NCBI GenBank assembly: GCA_030248295.1
Contig: JASANH010000702.1
Span: 80,085-144,084 of the forward strand
From: Mesodorylaimus sp. YZB2_4
Lineage: Eukaryota > Nematoda > Enoplea > Dorylaimida > Dorylaimidae
Direction: 5' to 3'
DNA length: 64,000 bases
Each line of letters starts with the position of its first letter. Within the stretch, counting starts at the first letter, position 1. Below the pieces are notes generated by a model that saw nothing but the letters and a program-made list of their open reading frames with translations, ran no database searches and was not told the DNA's origin. Position numbers and translations under genes: made by a program. Shown here in pieces: positions 45,653-54,216 of the stretch.

Positions 45653-45668
45653 CCACGTTCTGCTACCA
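45653..45668 (-). other. Primer-binding site of BEL element 2
   Basis: TGGTAGCAGAACGTGG on the minus strand, two bases from the 5' LTR, identical to that of BEL element 1. Confidence 0.75.
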
Positions 45669-45670
45669 CT

Positions 45671-45959
45671 TGTAGCGAGATAAGCGTTGTGGAAGCGTTT
45701 AGCAGCAGAGAGAATGATCGAACCGACTGCTCTGGTCGGCCGACGACGAGAGACTGAGTATAGACAAACTTCGTTACACTGTCTTTACGGACAAAGGTAA
45801 GCAGGCGACCTCTCTGGTCGGAGACAGAACGAAGAATGAGCCACAGGAGAGCGAACTAGGCATAAAAGAGGGAAAGAGTCAAATCGTAAAGTCAAGGATC
45901 GACGATGCTTCTCCTAGGCTGTAATGTGAGCGTTAAATCCATCGCGCTCCGTCGCGACA
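45671..45959 (-). repeat. BEL element 2, 5' LTR
   Basis: 289 bp, TG...CA ends on the minus strand, followed outward by the ACTAT target duplication. It contains a CTTTTATGC (minus) / GCATAAAAGAGG (plus) segment. No clear TATA box is visible on the minus strand. Confidence 0.92.
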
Positions 45960-45964
45960 ACTAT

Positions 45965-47031
45965 GTAAATCTTGACCGCGCCGCTCGGGCCTTCTTCAAA
46001 CCCAAGTGAGCCCTCGCCTTCCCGGACGGAAAACAAATAAATACCAGAGCAAAAAAGCGCAGAAACTAAAACCCAGAGAAAATGGCTTTCGATGAAACAA
46101 AATGCACACCAATTATGTTATGACAAAACCCCTGCAAGAATTCTGATTCTTAGAGGCAACCATGCATCGCGGTTTAGCGAAAAGCCGTGAAACTTGCTAA
46201 GAATAGTTCGGTAGAGGGAAACCTGTCTAGTGCAACAAAAGTTGGCACTGACCATTGTCCACTCAGATTTAAGAAATGGTCTCTTGGTCACTCTTCATTC
46301 ATCCCCACTGTTTAGCGCAAGATAGTCCATGACGTGCAAACTTCATATAGCGCAGCTAAGGCTGGACAATTCTGTCATTTGATTCAATTCGTCCTTGCTG
46401 TCTCCAAAAGAAAGATTTCATTCCAGATATCCACCATTTCTGCTCTGAGAAAATCCCTTTCGATGTGACAGGAAAGGCCTGAAAGGGGTCTAAAAGCGCT
46501 TGTCTTTTGACTTCTGCTAGAAAGGTATGAACTTTCTGGCGCAGAGGACTTTTGACGCACAATTTCTAGAATCGGGCCGTTGTGCACTATGGTTCGAGCC
46601 CTTCCAAGCTCAGTTCTTTTTGACTTCTTTATTCATTCTTATTTTCGTCCAAAAGCAGGAATTCCTATACGTTAATTATTGATGTATTCTGTTGTATTTT
46701 TGCTCTAATAATTTCAAAAATCACTCTTCTACTTTTTGCGCTGAAATCCTTGTCATGTAAACCTGAAGACGTGCAGTCCGTATTCGTGCATTTAATTTGA
46801 AACCAGAAAAATCTCAACAATACATTACGAAAAATAAATAAAAACAACATCATCATAAAAGAAACTGGCAATCGCCCCGTGCGAGATAGTTTCTGACTTT
46901 TGGCATTGCTCAGGTGAGCGCTATAGTAACTTCAGCCCGCACCATCTTTCTTCACCGTTTGAATCTTACGCCATTTGTGATAGACGGCTAAAAACGACCC
47001 TGCCTGAGGTAATTCCTGGCACCAGAAATTT
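45965..47031. other. Right remnant of the TTAA element, no gene
   Basis: Carries only short frames. Nothing resembles a piggyBac transposase. Confidence 0.5.
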
Positions 47032-47046
47032 CCCGACGCGTGTCCT

Positions 47047-47693
47047 TTAATTCGCGCCCTTTGGTCTACGTCGGCGCTGATTTTGAATCTGGATACATCA
47101 TTACTCCAGCACACTTCATTATGTTAAACCCAAAAGCTAGTTTTTCGCCAATTCCAGCGAATACTTTAGCTGATGTCGAATATATTGAAAAACTTTCCTC
47201 AAAGGACAATTTACTTGCCCTATGGAAAAAGGGCGAACGCTTACTTTCTACATTTCGGGGCCATTGGCAGAAAGATTACTTGCTCAGCCTCAACGAGCGT
47301 AAGCAAGCTTCTTCGGAACAATCGCACTGCAAAGCGCGATCGCAACCCCGCCGTGGCGATATCGTGCAGATTTTCAACAATAACCCTTGCGGCACCTGGA
47401 CATTGGGGACTATCATTCAATTTATCCAGAGTGCGTATTGCCAGATTTGGCCAGCGAACGTTCGCACCTCATCTGGCAAGGTCTTTACCCGTTTAGTCAC
47501 CGATCTGTACCCTTTGCAATGCGACCAGGCGGAACCTTCCGACTTGCCACCAGTTCTCTCTCCGCCAACCACTCCACGCCCATCATGTCCCCAACGCCGC
47601 GCCGCTCAAGAGGCGCGAGCCCGCATCCAAGAGTTGGCTCCACATCTCCAAGATTCATCGCTTTTCAGGCTCACTCTGCTGGAAGCGATATAA
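47047..47693 (+). pseudogene. BEL/Pao element 3 integrase, C-terminal part
   Basis: Resumes the integrase with NSRPLVYVGADFESGYIITP, AHFIMLNPKASF, KGERLLSTFRGHWQKDYL, SQPRRGDIVQIFNNNPCGTW and TRLVTDLYPLQC, the usual BEL integrase tail (NSRPL.Y, TPAHFL, W...YL..L, GD.V.I, LYPL). The frame is open to its stop at 47693 and joins in phase to 40773 once the TTAA insertion is removed. No 3' LTR could be paired beyond it; a LINE follows at 47.8 kb. Confidence 0.9.
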
Positions 47694-47797
47694 AACGACT
47701 GATAAGGAAACATCTCCAAGCACTTCCCAAACGACAACCAACAGTACAGTATCGACCGAGGGTACCATGCACTTTCAACCTAACGTCAACATTATTC

Positions 47798-48985
47798 ATT
47801 ATTCTATCTATGTATCTATGTATCTATCTATCTATTTTATTCTTGCTGAAGCACCTGACTGCGCACTCGATACAGCAAGCCACACAAAAAAGAATACATA
47901 AAATAACAAACTGTCATAACAAATCGTCATAAATGCATTTGCAAGTACATTGTAATACAGCACGCTGGAACGATACAGGATTGGTAATCGATGCTACCTC
48001 ATAAGGTAATGTATTCCACATATTTGTTCCCGAACATAGAAACTCTGCTTAAAACGTTCAAAATTGTGAACTGGAACAACCAAATGATGAGGTTGGTGCA
48101 ACCGAGTACTAAAACGTATACCGCATTCAGATTTATGAACAAAAGAAACATTCGGAAAATCGTGGATACCATTATAAAACTTGTGTAACTGACAAATTTT
48201 CAACATCTTTCTACGTTCAAAAAGAAACAACTAACCATTACGCGCTAAAGCTGTCTCATATGAAACTTTCCAGTCTTTCATAACAAAACGAAGAGCAAGA
48301 AACTGAGATCTTTCTAATTCATCAATGTTTTTCTTAAGGATGGGGTCCAACGACAAACATCCATATTCCAAAGTTGATCTTACACGGGCATTATAAACAG
48401 CTTGGAAACTTTACCAGGAACAGAACGACCAAATTTTCGATTTATGGCACCCATCATAGAGTTCGCCCGCTTACATGTTTCATGAACGTGATCAGAAAAC
48501 TTCAAGTCAGGAGAAAAAAGAGCTTCAAGATATTTGACAGTGCTAGAAATTTCCAAAAGCTTATGTCCCAAAAAAAGTGCTACATTACCAAATTCAGGCT
48601 TAGGACCATAACAAAAAATTAATACCTGCGTTTTTGCTGCGTTCAAGGCTAACCCGGCCATATTTATCCAAAGTTCAATGTAATCCAAGGCAGGTTGAGC
48701 TGATTGGTTAATGTCATCGAGTGTTTCGGCAGGTACCAATAAAAGAAGATCGTCCGCATATGCTTGCAATCTGAATTCCGAAAACTGATTTTCGAATTCG
48801 CATAATAATTCATTGAAATGCGCAATGAATAGTGTTGGGCCAAGAATGCTGCCTTGAGGAACACCACTGAAAATCGAAACCAAATCAGACGCACATCCTT
48901 TGACCGACACATATTGCATTCTCCCTTTCAAATAAGATTCAAGCCATCGAGTAATTTTTGGTTGCAGTTGGTGCTTTTCAGATGA
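47798..48985 (-). pseudogene. 5'-truncated LINE with reverse transcriptase
   Basis: Non-LTR retrotransposon RT on the minus strand: KITRWLESYLKGRMQYVSV, GVPQGSILGPTLFIAHFNEL (motif B), LQAYADDLLLLVP (motif C, YADD), INMAGLALNAAKTQVLIF and VKYLEALFSPDLKFSDHV. After a frameshift it continues with RSTLEYGCLSLDPILKKN, FERRKMLKICQLHKF and HHLVVPVHNFERFKQSF. The 3' end is a TAGA/TACA microsatellite (47798-47838 on plus: CTATCTATGTATCTATG), a common tail for CR1/jockey-like LINEs. Motif A and the endonuclease are missing, so it is a dead-on-arrival insertion. Confidence 0.85.
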
Positions 48986-48988
48986 AGA

Positions 48989-49655
48989 ATGGAGCGTGTA
49001 TTCCATTGTCCAGTTACTGGGTACTGCTATGATTCCACAGCTCAGCCGACACCCCCACCAGATTCGGCGACACGAGTTTGTGCTTCGTGCCATCAAGTTG
49101 GTCATTTCGCTCCGCTGTGCCCACAACGCCTTCCTTGTCAAGTGCGAGGCTGCAACCGTACACCCGGCAATGGCCCATTCCGCTTCCCATTACTGTATGG
49201 AGCGGATATGGCTGAAGCTGTGAGAAACCAAGCGTCTGGCACCATCTCTCAGTCGACAGTCCAGCAACAATTAGCCAGCATCAACTCATATTCAGTCGAC
49301 CAGTGGTCAAACGAACGTCAAGTCCAGTGACAAATCGACCGATTCACCTGAAACATCGACAATCGCCCGAAATCGTTATTGGTATCGATGGTCATCAAAC
49401 GCAAGTCGTGCCAGATTCTGGTGCCAATGTCACGATCATGAGCCACATGGCGTACAAACGTGTCCACACGAATTGAACTAGAAAATGCGAACCCTGTTCT
49501 CTTAACATCCGTACTGTTAACAACACGAATCCAGATATCATGGGAGCCAGGTATGTGAATCTGACATTTGGTACTGTTACAGTCATGCATGAAGTCGTCG
49601 TCTTGTACGATCCTGACGAGTCATTCACCATGCTGATTGGACAAGATATCAATTA
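48989..49655 (+). pseudogene. Retroelement gag knuckle and DSGA protease fragment
   Basis: The first frame has one CCHC knuckle, CASCHQVGHFAPLC, near residue 31. After a frameshift near 49330 a second frame reads VIGIDGHQTQVVPDSGANVT (retropepsin DSGA) and ends MLIGQDIN (the ILG.D equivalent). This is the nucleocapsid-protease junction of an LTR element unlike the other Gypsy copies in the window. RT is not found. Frameshift and stop show decay. Confidence 0.7.
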
Positions 49656-49689
49656 ACAATATGGCGCTAAGATTTGCCATCATTCTCAA

Positions 49690-50298
49690 ATGGTCAAGTT
49701 AAATGTCGGGTTTCTAAAGAAAGTCAAGCTTCTATTCGTGCGCAATCGACCTTCAGCGTCAGGTAAAGGCACGACTGTCAATCGTTTCATAGCACTGCAG
49801 CCACGTGGAAGAGAAGTCAAGTCGATCAAATCAGGCAATACGAAACAATCAAGCGACAACCAGCTGCTTCCGCACAAGCAACGTGACGGCCATTCTGCCC
49901 GTTACGGGTTGGTTGTCAGTCCTCGTTCACTGCGTTCGTCTGAGCAAAAGGTGAGGAAACAATCAAAAGCCAACGACATTTCGCCTGTTCCATCTTTAAT
50001 TAGCCCAACCCCCAACGTCGAAAGTGGTGAGGTAGACTCGACTACACATACGAAAGCCGCTCGTGCAACCACCAGCTCCACCAACCGACGCACTACGACT
50101 GGCATCAAATATTTTCCAGCGACCAATGGCACTCGAGCAGATATCGTATCTAATCGAACGTCGGTTCCGAAATCAATGGCACTAAGGCAATGGGAATCGC
50201 GATATCGACAGCAACTACTGTGCGCCTACTGCTGCGTACCTGTCCAGTCGTCCGGCCACTTCAAGCATCAGATGGTCGACGAGACGATGTCCGCTTAA
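49690..50298 (+). CDS. Unrecognised 202-codon frame after the protease fragment
   Basis: Basic, Ser/Thr-rich polypeptide continuing the same retroelement. It has no RT motif. The C-terminus contains LLCAYCCVPVQSSGHFKHQM, a Cys/His cluster (C..CC....GHFKH) that could bind zinc. It may be the linker between protease and RT or an unrelated element-encoded protein. No start codon context or promoter supports independent expression. Confidence 0.35.
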   Translation: MVKLNVGFLKKVKLLFVRNRPSASGKGTTVNRFIALQPRGREVKSIKSGNTKQSSDNQLLPHKQRDGHSARYGLVVSPRSLRSSEQKVRKQSKANDISPVPSLISPTPNVESGEVDSTTHTKAARATTSSTNRRTTTGIKYFPATNGTRADIVSNRTSVPKSMALRQWESRYRQQLLCAYCCVPVQSSGHFKHQMVDETMSA

Positions 50299-50658
50299 AA
50301 GCCTTGAGACGGCCCGCGGCACGCAGAGGGTTTCTCCTCCGTCTTTTATAGTTTATTCATTGTGTTTTTTTCTTTTTCAAGGGCATAATTTAACCCGTCA
50401 GGATAACAGTCAGCCACTGATTCCCAAATGCTCATCGCCTTCTACAACGAAATTCCCACTACGGTTGCCTTAGGCATATTTCCCTTTAGTCACACGATCA
50501 ACTACAAGCTCAGTGCCAGTCAGGCGCCACCAGCTCAATTCTTTCAATGGAGACGGCTTTTAAACAAATTCGTGTTCGTCTATTTCTATTGCGGAGGATG
50601 GAATCCTAGGCACCATCACCACGTCGCCTCCCAGTTACTGGCCAGGGCTAGGAGCGAA
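50299..50658. other. No gene recognised
   Basis: Transition between the retroelement fragment and the Maverick integrase. A short plus-strand frame (50428-50673) has no known motif. Confidence 0.45.
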
Positions 50659-51930
50659 TCAACATCGACGTGATGGCATCGTCTGCATGTCCCCTGCCCT
50701 ACACTTAACTCTCGCCTGTCTCCCCTGTCCACCCAACAAACCCGTCCTCATAGCGCCTTGTCGCTTCCCTCCAGCAGTAGCCATTCCTGGTTGCCGCCTG
50801 CCCACCCGCCTCTTGTGGCTAGCATTGATCAAGACCCCCTCGTGGTTCAGTCTTTGCCACTTGACGAGCAGTTCACGCTCTCCGTCTTCCGTTGTTCGTC
50901 GACGAAAAATTTTTTTAATTCGGTAAAATCCAGGTGTCACTTTTTGTAATTCTTCCGCATAAAATGTCCCCTCAATCGGTCCAGTGTCCGATGCTAGCTT
51001 GTACACAATCGGTTTACGTCGAACAATAGCCTTGACTTTGAATATTTTGTCTAACCAGGTAGATAAATAGCTTTTATGGAAAGTAAGTCTCTCTTTGGCG
51101 ATGCGAACTGAGTCACCGACTGCGAATTTTGGGTTTTTTTTTCTTAGCATAAATGTGTCAATTCTCAGAATACAAATTTTTAAATATCACATCACTGTTG
51201 TCGGGCGTGCAATTATTTGGCGCCATTTTAGTATGTCGACTGACACTGTTATTGTAAGATTCCACCAACTCAGGCAAGGCTTCAATGTATCGTCGGCTTA
51301 AATTGTAGAACAAGAATTTTAATATTTTTCCTTCCAAATCCGGATAGCACGCTCGGCAATGCTAGCTTTAATTTCGCTAGACGTAGAGTACATGGTTATG
51401 CTCATCTTTTTGAAAATGCCTTTGACTGGTTTATTGTAGAATTGGGTACCGCGATCGACTTGTAACCATCGTGGTCGCTTTGCCTCATCAGCGTACAGGT
51501 TGACAAATGCCTCATGCATGGTCTGTGCACTTTTGTTTTTCACTGCCACCACATACCACTTTTTGCTAAAGGCATCCACCACGATCAGTAGGTATCTGTA
51601 CCCGTCATTCCAGTGCGCCTATTTTTGCATGTCGTCCAAGTCAGCCATATGTAATGGACTAATCTTGGACGTGTGGACTCGATTACGTTGGAAGTGTTGA
51701 CGTTTAGGCTTGACTAGAGTGTACGAGTCAACACCAGACAAAAATTCACGTACATCATTACGTGTTACAGTATGACCAGCACTGATAGCAGCAGCATATA
51801 ATTTTTCGACACAACTGAAACCAGAAACACTGCTAGGATCGGTATACAACTTGAGTAGCTGAGCATCCATTGTACACTGGCATATAAAAATCTTGGATGG
51901 CCAGATAATTTCTACAAAACACACCATCAT
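50659..51930 (-). pseudogene. Maverick/Polinton retroviral-type integrase
   Basis: Integrase of a Maverick/Polinton (adintovirus-like) element; the family includes the C. elegans F54H12.3-like proteins. In order on the minus strand: LYTDPSSVSGFSCVEKLYAA, VREFLSGVDSYTLVKP, HMADLDDMQK (first Asp) then a TAG (51619-51621), VVDAFSKKWYVVAVKNK, LQVDRGTQFYNKPVKGIF (second Asp), SEIKASIAERAIRIWK (Glu). After a frameshift come RRYIEALPELVESYNN and a chromodomain-like tail with KFAVGDSVRIAKERLTFHK, GTFYAEELQKV and ELLVKWQRLN. All three catalytic residues remain, but the TAG and two frameshifts inactivate it. Other Maverick core genes (DNA polymerase B, capsid, ATPase, protease) are not in the window. 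Confidence 0.9.
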
Positions 51931-52029
51931 ATCTTTTGAGAATTGGAGTAGGCGCTTCTTCTTCTTTCTCCTTAGCCTTACTTACAATGGGAGGTACTTC
52001 CAGTGCAATGCCCAATACTAGGTGAGTAA

Positions 52030-52350
52030 TCACGTCGTTCGACTTGATAGCAATCCATTGCAGCTCCTGTACTTGTGTGTCGGACCTCGCATGGAGAAAC
52101 AAATATTGCATTCGAAATAATGCTTGTCGTGCCACTTCTTGTTGAGCAGAGACAGCGTTGTCTGGCAGTACTCGCAGGAATAAGTTTTACCAACTATTTC
52201 GAAAGACGACAGGTGACACAACTGGGCTAATCGTATTCTGCTCATCCTTATACAGACACTGATCACCTGACTGGACAAGTCATAACACGTCACCAGCTCG
52301 CCCGTTTTAGAAAACCTATATAAGTAGGCCAATTTCTGCAAGACACTCAT
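52030..52350 (-). CDS. Possible small zinc-binding protein of the Maverick block
   Basis: From the Met at 52350 a 107-codon frame contains SCEYCQTTLSLLNKKW, then HDKHYFECNIC: two CxxC pairs and paired His that could form a zinc site. An open frame continuing in another phase (51833-52135) reads VLGIALEVPPIVSKAKEKEE, so a frameshift may have split a longer protein. It lies between the integrase and the plus-strand gene, whose TATA box it overlaps. Family unknown. Confidence 0.3.
   Translation of the reverse strand: MSVLQKLAYLYRFSKTGELVTCYDLSSQVISVCIRMSRIRLAQLCHLSSFEIVGKTYSCEYCQTTLSLLNKKWHDKHYFECNICFSMRGPTHKYRSCNGLLSSRTT
52317..52324 (+). promoter_or_regulatory. TATA box for the 52414-52941 gene
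   Basis: TATATAAG, 90 nt upstream of the first ATG. A start about 30 nt downstream would give a 5' leader of roughly 65 nt. Confidence 0.6.
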
Positions 52351-52413
52351 TGTCCTGGTTTTGGTTTGGTCGTGAGCAGTCGGTTGGTTTCTCTCTCCTG
52401 TGAAAGTCGAACG

Positions 52414-52941
52414 ATGGATTCTCCTAAATTTCATCAAAAAGCTTTAAGCGCCTACATGCAATAGGTCAAAGATAATCATCAAGTGGAATTAGAAATGATA
52501 GTACCTCCAGCCTTGCCGGAATCCTTTTATTTACTGGCCAGAACTCCTGGCGCCATTATGAGGAACAAGAAAGGTAGTGGCCAATTATGTGTCAACCAGT
52601 CGGTGTGGCAACCAAGTTTTGGCAATTCCTTGACGGTGGAGAAAATTGCCATGAAAAGAACAAACTTCTATTTGGAGCAAGAGAACGTAAAGTGGAAAGT
52701 GAAACAGTTTAGCCATGTCAGTTTAGCCTGTCAGAATATTATGATGATGTTTGGTTATGAAAATATGGACCTGATTCGTCACAGTGACAGGAATGGAAGT
52801 ATTTTAATTGTATCTGTCAGGTTGGATAGAGATATCTTTTACAGTTATATGGATGCTTTAAAGAATTATCTGAATCAAGTATGGATTGTATCGATTTTGG
52901 TCAGTGATGGATTTATGTTTCTGAGTGACTTGAGAATGTAA
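52414..52941 (+). CDS. Unknown small protein of the Maverick block (in-frame TAG at codon 17)
   Basis: The frame starts MDSPKFHQKALSAYMQ, meets TAG at 52462-52464, and then runs open for 159 codons (VELEMIVPPALPESFYLLAR ... LSDLRM). If the TAG is a mutation the original protein had about 175 residues; alternatively translation starts at the Met in LEMIVPP. A TATA box precedes it, and AATAAA overlaps the stop region (52942-52950), so promoter, frame and polyadenylation signal form a compact unit. No known domain is recognised. It is hydrophilic, with alternating hydrophobic residues and no membrane segment. Confidence 0.6.
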
Positions 52942-52942
52942 T

Positions 52943-52950
52943 AAACTGTA
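52943..52950 (+). terminator. Polyadenylation signal after the 52414-52941 gene
   Basis: AATAAA lies immediately after the last sense codon and overlaps the TAA stop, as in compact viral genomes. Confidence 0.55.
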
Positions 52951-53238
52951 TACTTGACTTTTTTCATTTTCTTCCAATACTTAGCTGCTCAAACTCCAGA
53001 TAAATAGGAAGGGACTGGGTTATAAAAACTCATTTGATGGCCCGATGCTGCCACAGAATTTTTCTCTTCTCAATCATTGTGTCAGTTGGGTATGTCCACA
53101 AATGAGCTAAGCTGATTTTATTCCTTCCACAGCATACAGTATAAGCCGTCTACATCTAATTTAAAAAACAAGTAAGGACGCAATCGTTCACTTTGAATTT
53201 TTTCAAAACAATATGTCGTTGACACTGACTCGGTGTTT

Positions 53239-53520
53239 TCAAAGTGCATCTGCGATAGGTGGCAAAGAGGCCGTCGGTTTCATTAGTGAAGCATATATGC
53301 TCATCCCTGGCTGGTCGTATTGTTCGGTTGCAGTAGCGATAGTAGGAGAAGTGTTTTGCTTTGCTGTCCTTGTATTTCGACACGAAAGGTGCCTTAATTG
53401 ACTTGCCAGAATGGTAATGACAATCAGGGCGACAAGACTGAGGATAATCTTTTTCTTATGCTCTGTTCGAAAGTGGATGCGGCAGCTACCATCGACTTGT
53501 TCTTGTCTTTCAGACTCCAT
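53239..53520 (-). CDS. Small single-pass membrane protein of the Maverick block
   Basis: 93 codons from MESERQEQ. Residues 1-24 are hydrophilic. Residues 25-41 form a strong transmembrane segment (IILSLVALIVITILAS) preceded by HKKK, suggesting a type II or tail-in orientation. The remainder is Thr/Ala-rich. A TATA-like box (TATAAAG, 53552-53558, minus) lies about 32 nt before the ATG. The frame ends at a TGA; a shifted frame beyond it is open to 53156 (KFKVNDCVLTCF), so a frameshift near the end cannot be excluded. No family recognised. Confidence 0.5.
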   Translation of the reverse strand: MESERQEQVDGSCRIHFRTEHKKKIILSLVALIVITILASQLRHLSCRNTRTAKQNTSPTIATATEQYDQPGMSIYASLMKPTASLPPIADAL

Positions 53521-53551
53521 TTTTGCAATGACACAACAAAAAATTCACATT

Positions 53552-53558
53552 CTTTATA
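53552..53558 (-). promoter_or_regulatory. TATA box of the membrane-protein gene
   Basis: TATAAAG on the minus strand, 32 nt upstream of the ATG at 53520. Confidence 0.5.
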
Positions 53559-53592
53559 TGCTGTCAGCGCTCACAAAAATAGAAACACATGA

Positions 53593-54057
53593 TCAGTAGG
53601 ACCATAGCATCAAACAAAGCAGCAAAACGGCTAGCCTCAAAGTGACTGCCACTATCTCACAAGTGGTCATTCTTGTATCAATATATAAAATCATAAACTG
53701 ATCCCACGTATGTTCTCTGAACCATAAAGCCAGTTCGTTGGTGCCGTACGATTCCAGAAATTGAAACAGACATTGAGCGCTGGTTGGAGAATACCTGGCC
53801 GTGTGTACGACATAGGCAAAAAAGATGACTATCTTCGTCCAGCTGACCCCGTTGTGGAATATTTTGTTGGCCAATCGTTTGAGACTAGTGATATTCACTC
53901 CTCGCACGTCGACTACTAGCAAGAATTGTCGATTGTTGAGAAATTGATTCACAGCTTTGCGCATGACTGCAGCATACTGACTCGGTGTTGGTCCTGCATC
54001 GCCAACTCCGCATAAAATCAAATAATTTACCACTTGTCTGGTCACCTGAGCAGCCAT
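53593..54057 (-). CDS. Bcl-2-family apoptosis regulator with C-terminal membrane anchor
   Basis: 154 codons, intact, MAAQ start. The Bcl-2 helix order is visible. A BH4-like first helix (VTRQVVNYLILCG) comes first. A BH3-like helix contains MRKAVNQFLNN, with N-x-F where family members have D/N-x-F. BH1 reads IFHNGVSWTKIVIFFAY, matching the F..G..NWG/TRIVAFF consensus. BH2 reads LALWFREHTWDQFMILY, matching the W.....GWD.F..LY consensus. A final hydrophobic helix (EIVAVTLRLAVLLLCLMLW) would anchor it in the mitochondrial or ER membrane. The size (about 155 residues) and compactness resemble viral Bcl-2 proteins rather than long host ones. A TATA box lies about 50 nt upstream. It sits in the same small-gene block as the Maverick integrase, so it was probably carried by that element. 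Family-level role: blocking BAX/BAK-type apoptosis; a pro-apoptotic role is not excluded. Confidence 0.85.
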   Translation of the reverse strand: MAAQVTRQVVNYLILCGVGDAGPTPSQYAAVMRKAVNQFLNNRQFLLVVDVRGVNITSLKRLANKIFHNGVSWTKIVIFFAYVVHTARYSPTSAQCLFQFLESYGTNELALWFREHTWDQFMILYIDTRMTTCEIVAVTLRLAVLLLCLMLWSY

Positions 54058-54105
54058 TCCTGGAGAGCACACTCAAGCAGAATGAGATGCAAGGGTTGCT
54101 TGCAG

Positions 54106-54114
54106 CCTTATATA
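54106..54114 (-). promoter_or_regulatory. TATA box of the Bcl-2-like gene
   Basis: TATATAAGG on the minus strand, 49 nt before the ATG. This predicts a 5' leader of about 20 nt. Confidence 0.65.
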
Positions 54115-54216
54115 GCCGACTGTAGTGGGCGAAGTGTGTTGTGCGACATTATGCGCTGTAAGCATGGTTAGAACAGCTTATGCACAAAACACATACACCG
54201 ATTTATTATCTTACAT

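Larger units (their letters stand above)
41900..45959 (-). mobile_element. BEL/Pao element 2, LTR to LTR with target duplication
   Basis: Both LTRs begin TGTCGCGA and end in TACA on the minus strand. ACTAT precedes the element (41895-41899) and follows it (45960-45964), giving a 5-bp target duplication. The primer site lies next to the right-hand (5') LTR. Over the 289 bp they share, I counted seven differences between LTRs, so insertion is relatively recent. The interior (about 3.4 kb) is short for a BEL element because RT and RNase H are deleted. Confidence 0.95.
40777..47046. mobile_element. TTAA-flanked DNA transposon with short TIRs, itself interrupted by BEL element 2
   Basis: The left edge reads TTAA (40773-40776) then AGGACATAAGTCGGG. 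The right edge reads CCCGACGCGTGTCCT then TTAA (47047-47050). The ends are inverted repeats of the form AGGACA...GTCGGG, matching at 12 of 15 positions. Removing the insert and one TTAA restores the BEL 3 integrase reading IEAMI-NSRPL without a gap, which proves insertion at a TTAA. TTAA duplication is the hallmark of piggyBac-superfamily elements. About 2.2 kb of its own sequence remains (40777-41899 and 45965-47046) with no transposase I can recognise, so it looks non-autonomous. Confidence 0.9.

Noticed and set aside
47698..47797. 3' LTR of BEL element 3
   Set aside because: No partner sequence upstream of its gag could be matched and a LINE interrupts the region.
53036..53175. Tiny plus-strand gene after TATAAAAA at 53021 with a 43-nt intron
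   Set aside because: The ATG is only about 15 nt from the TATA box and the product would be about 30 residues; support is too thin.
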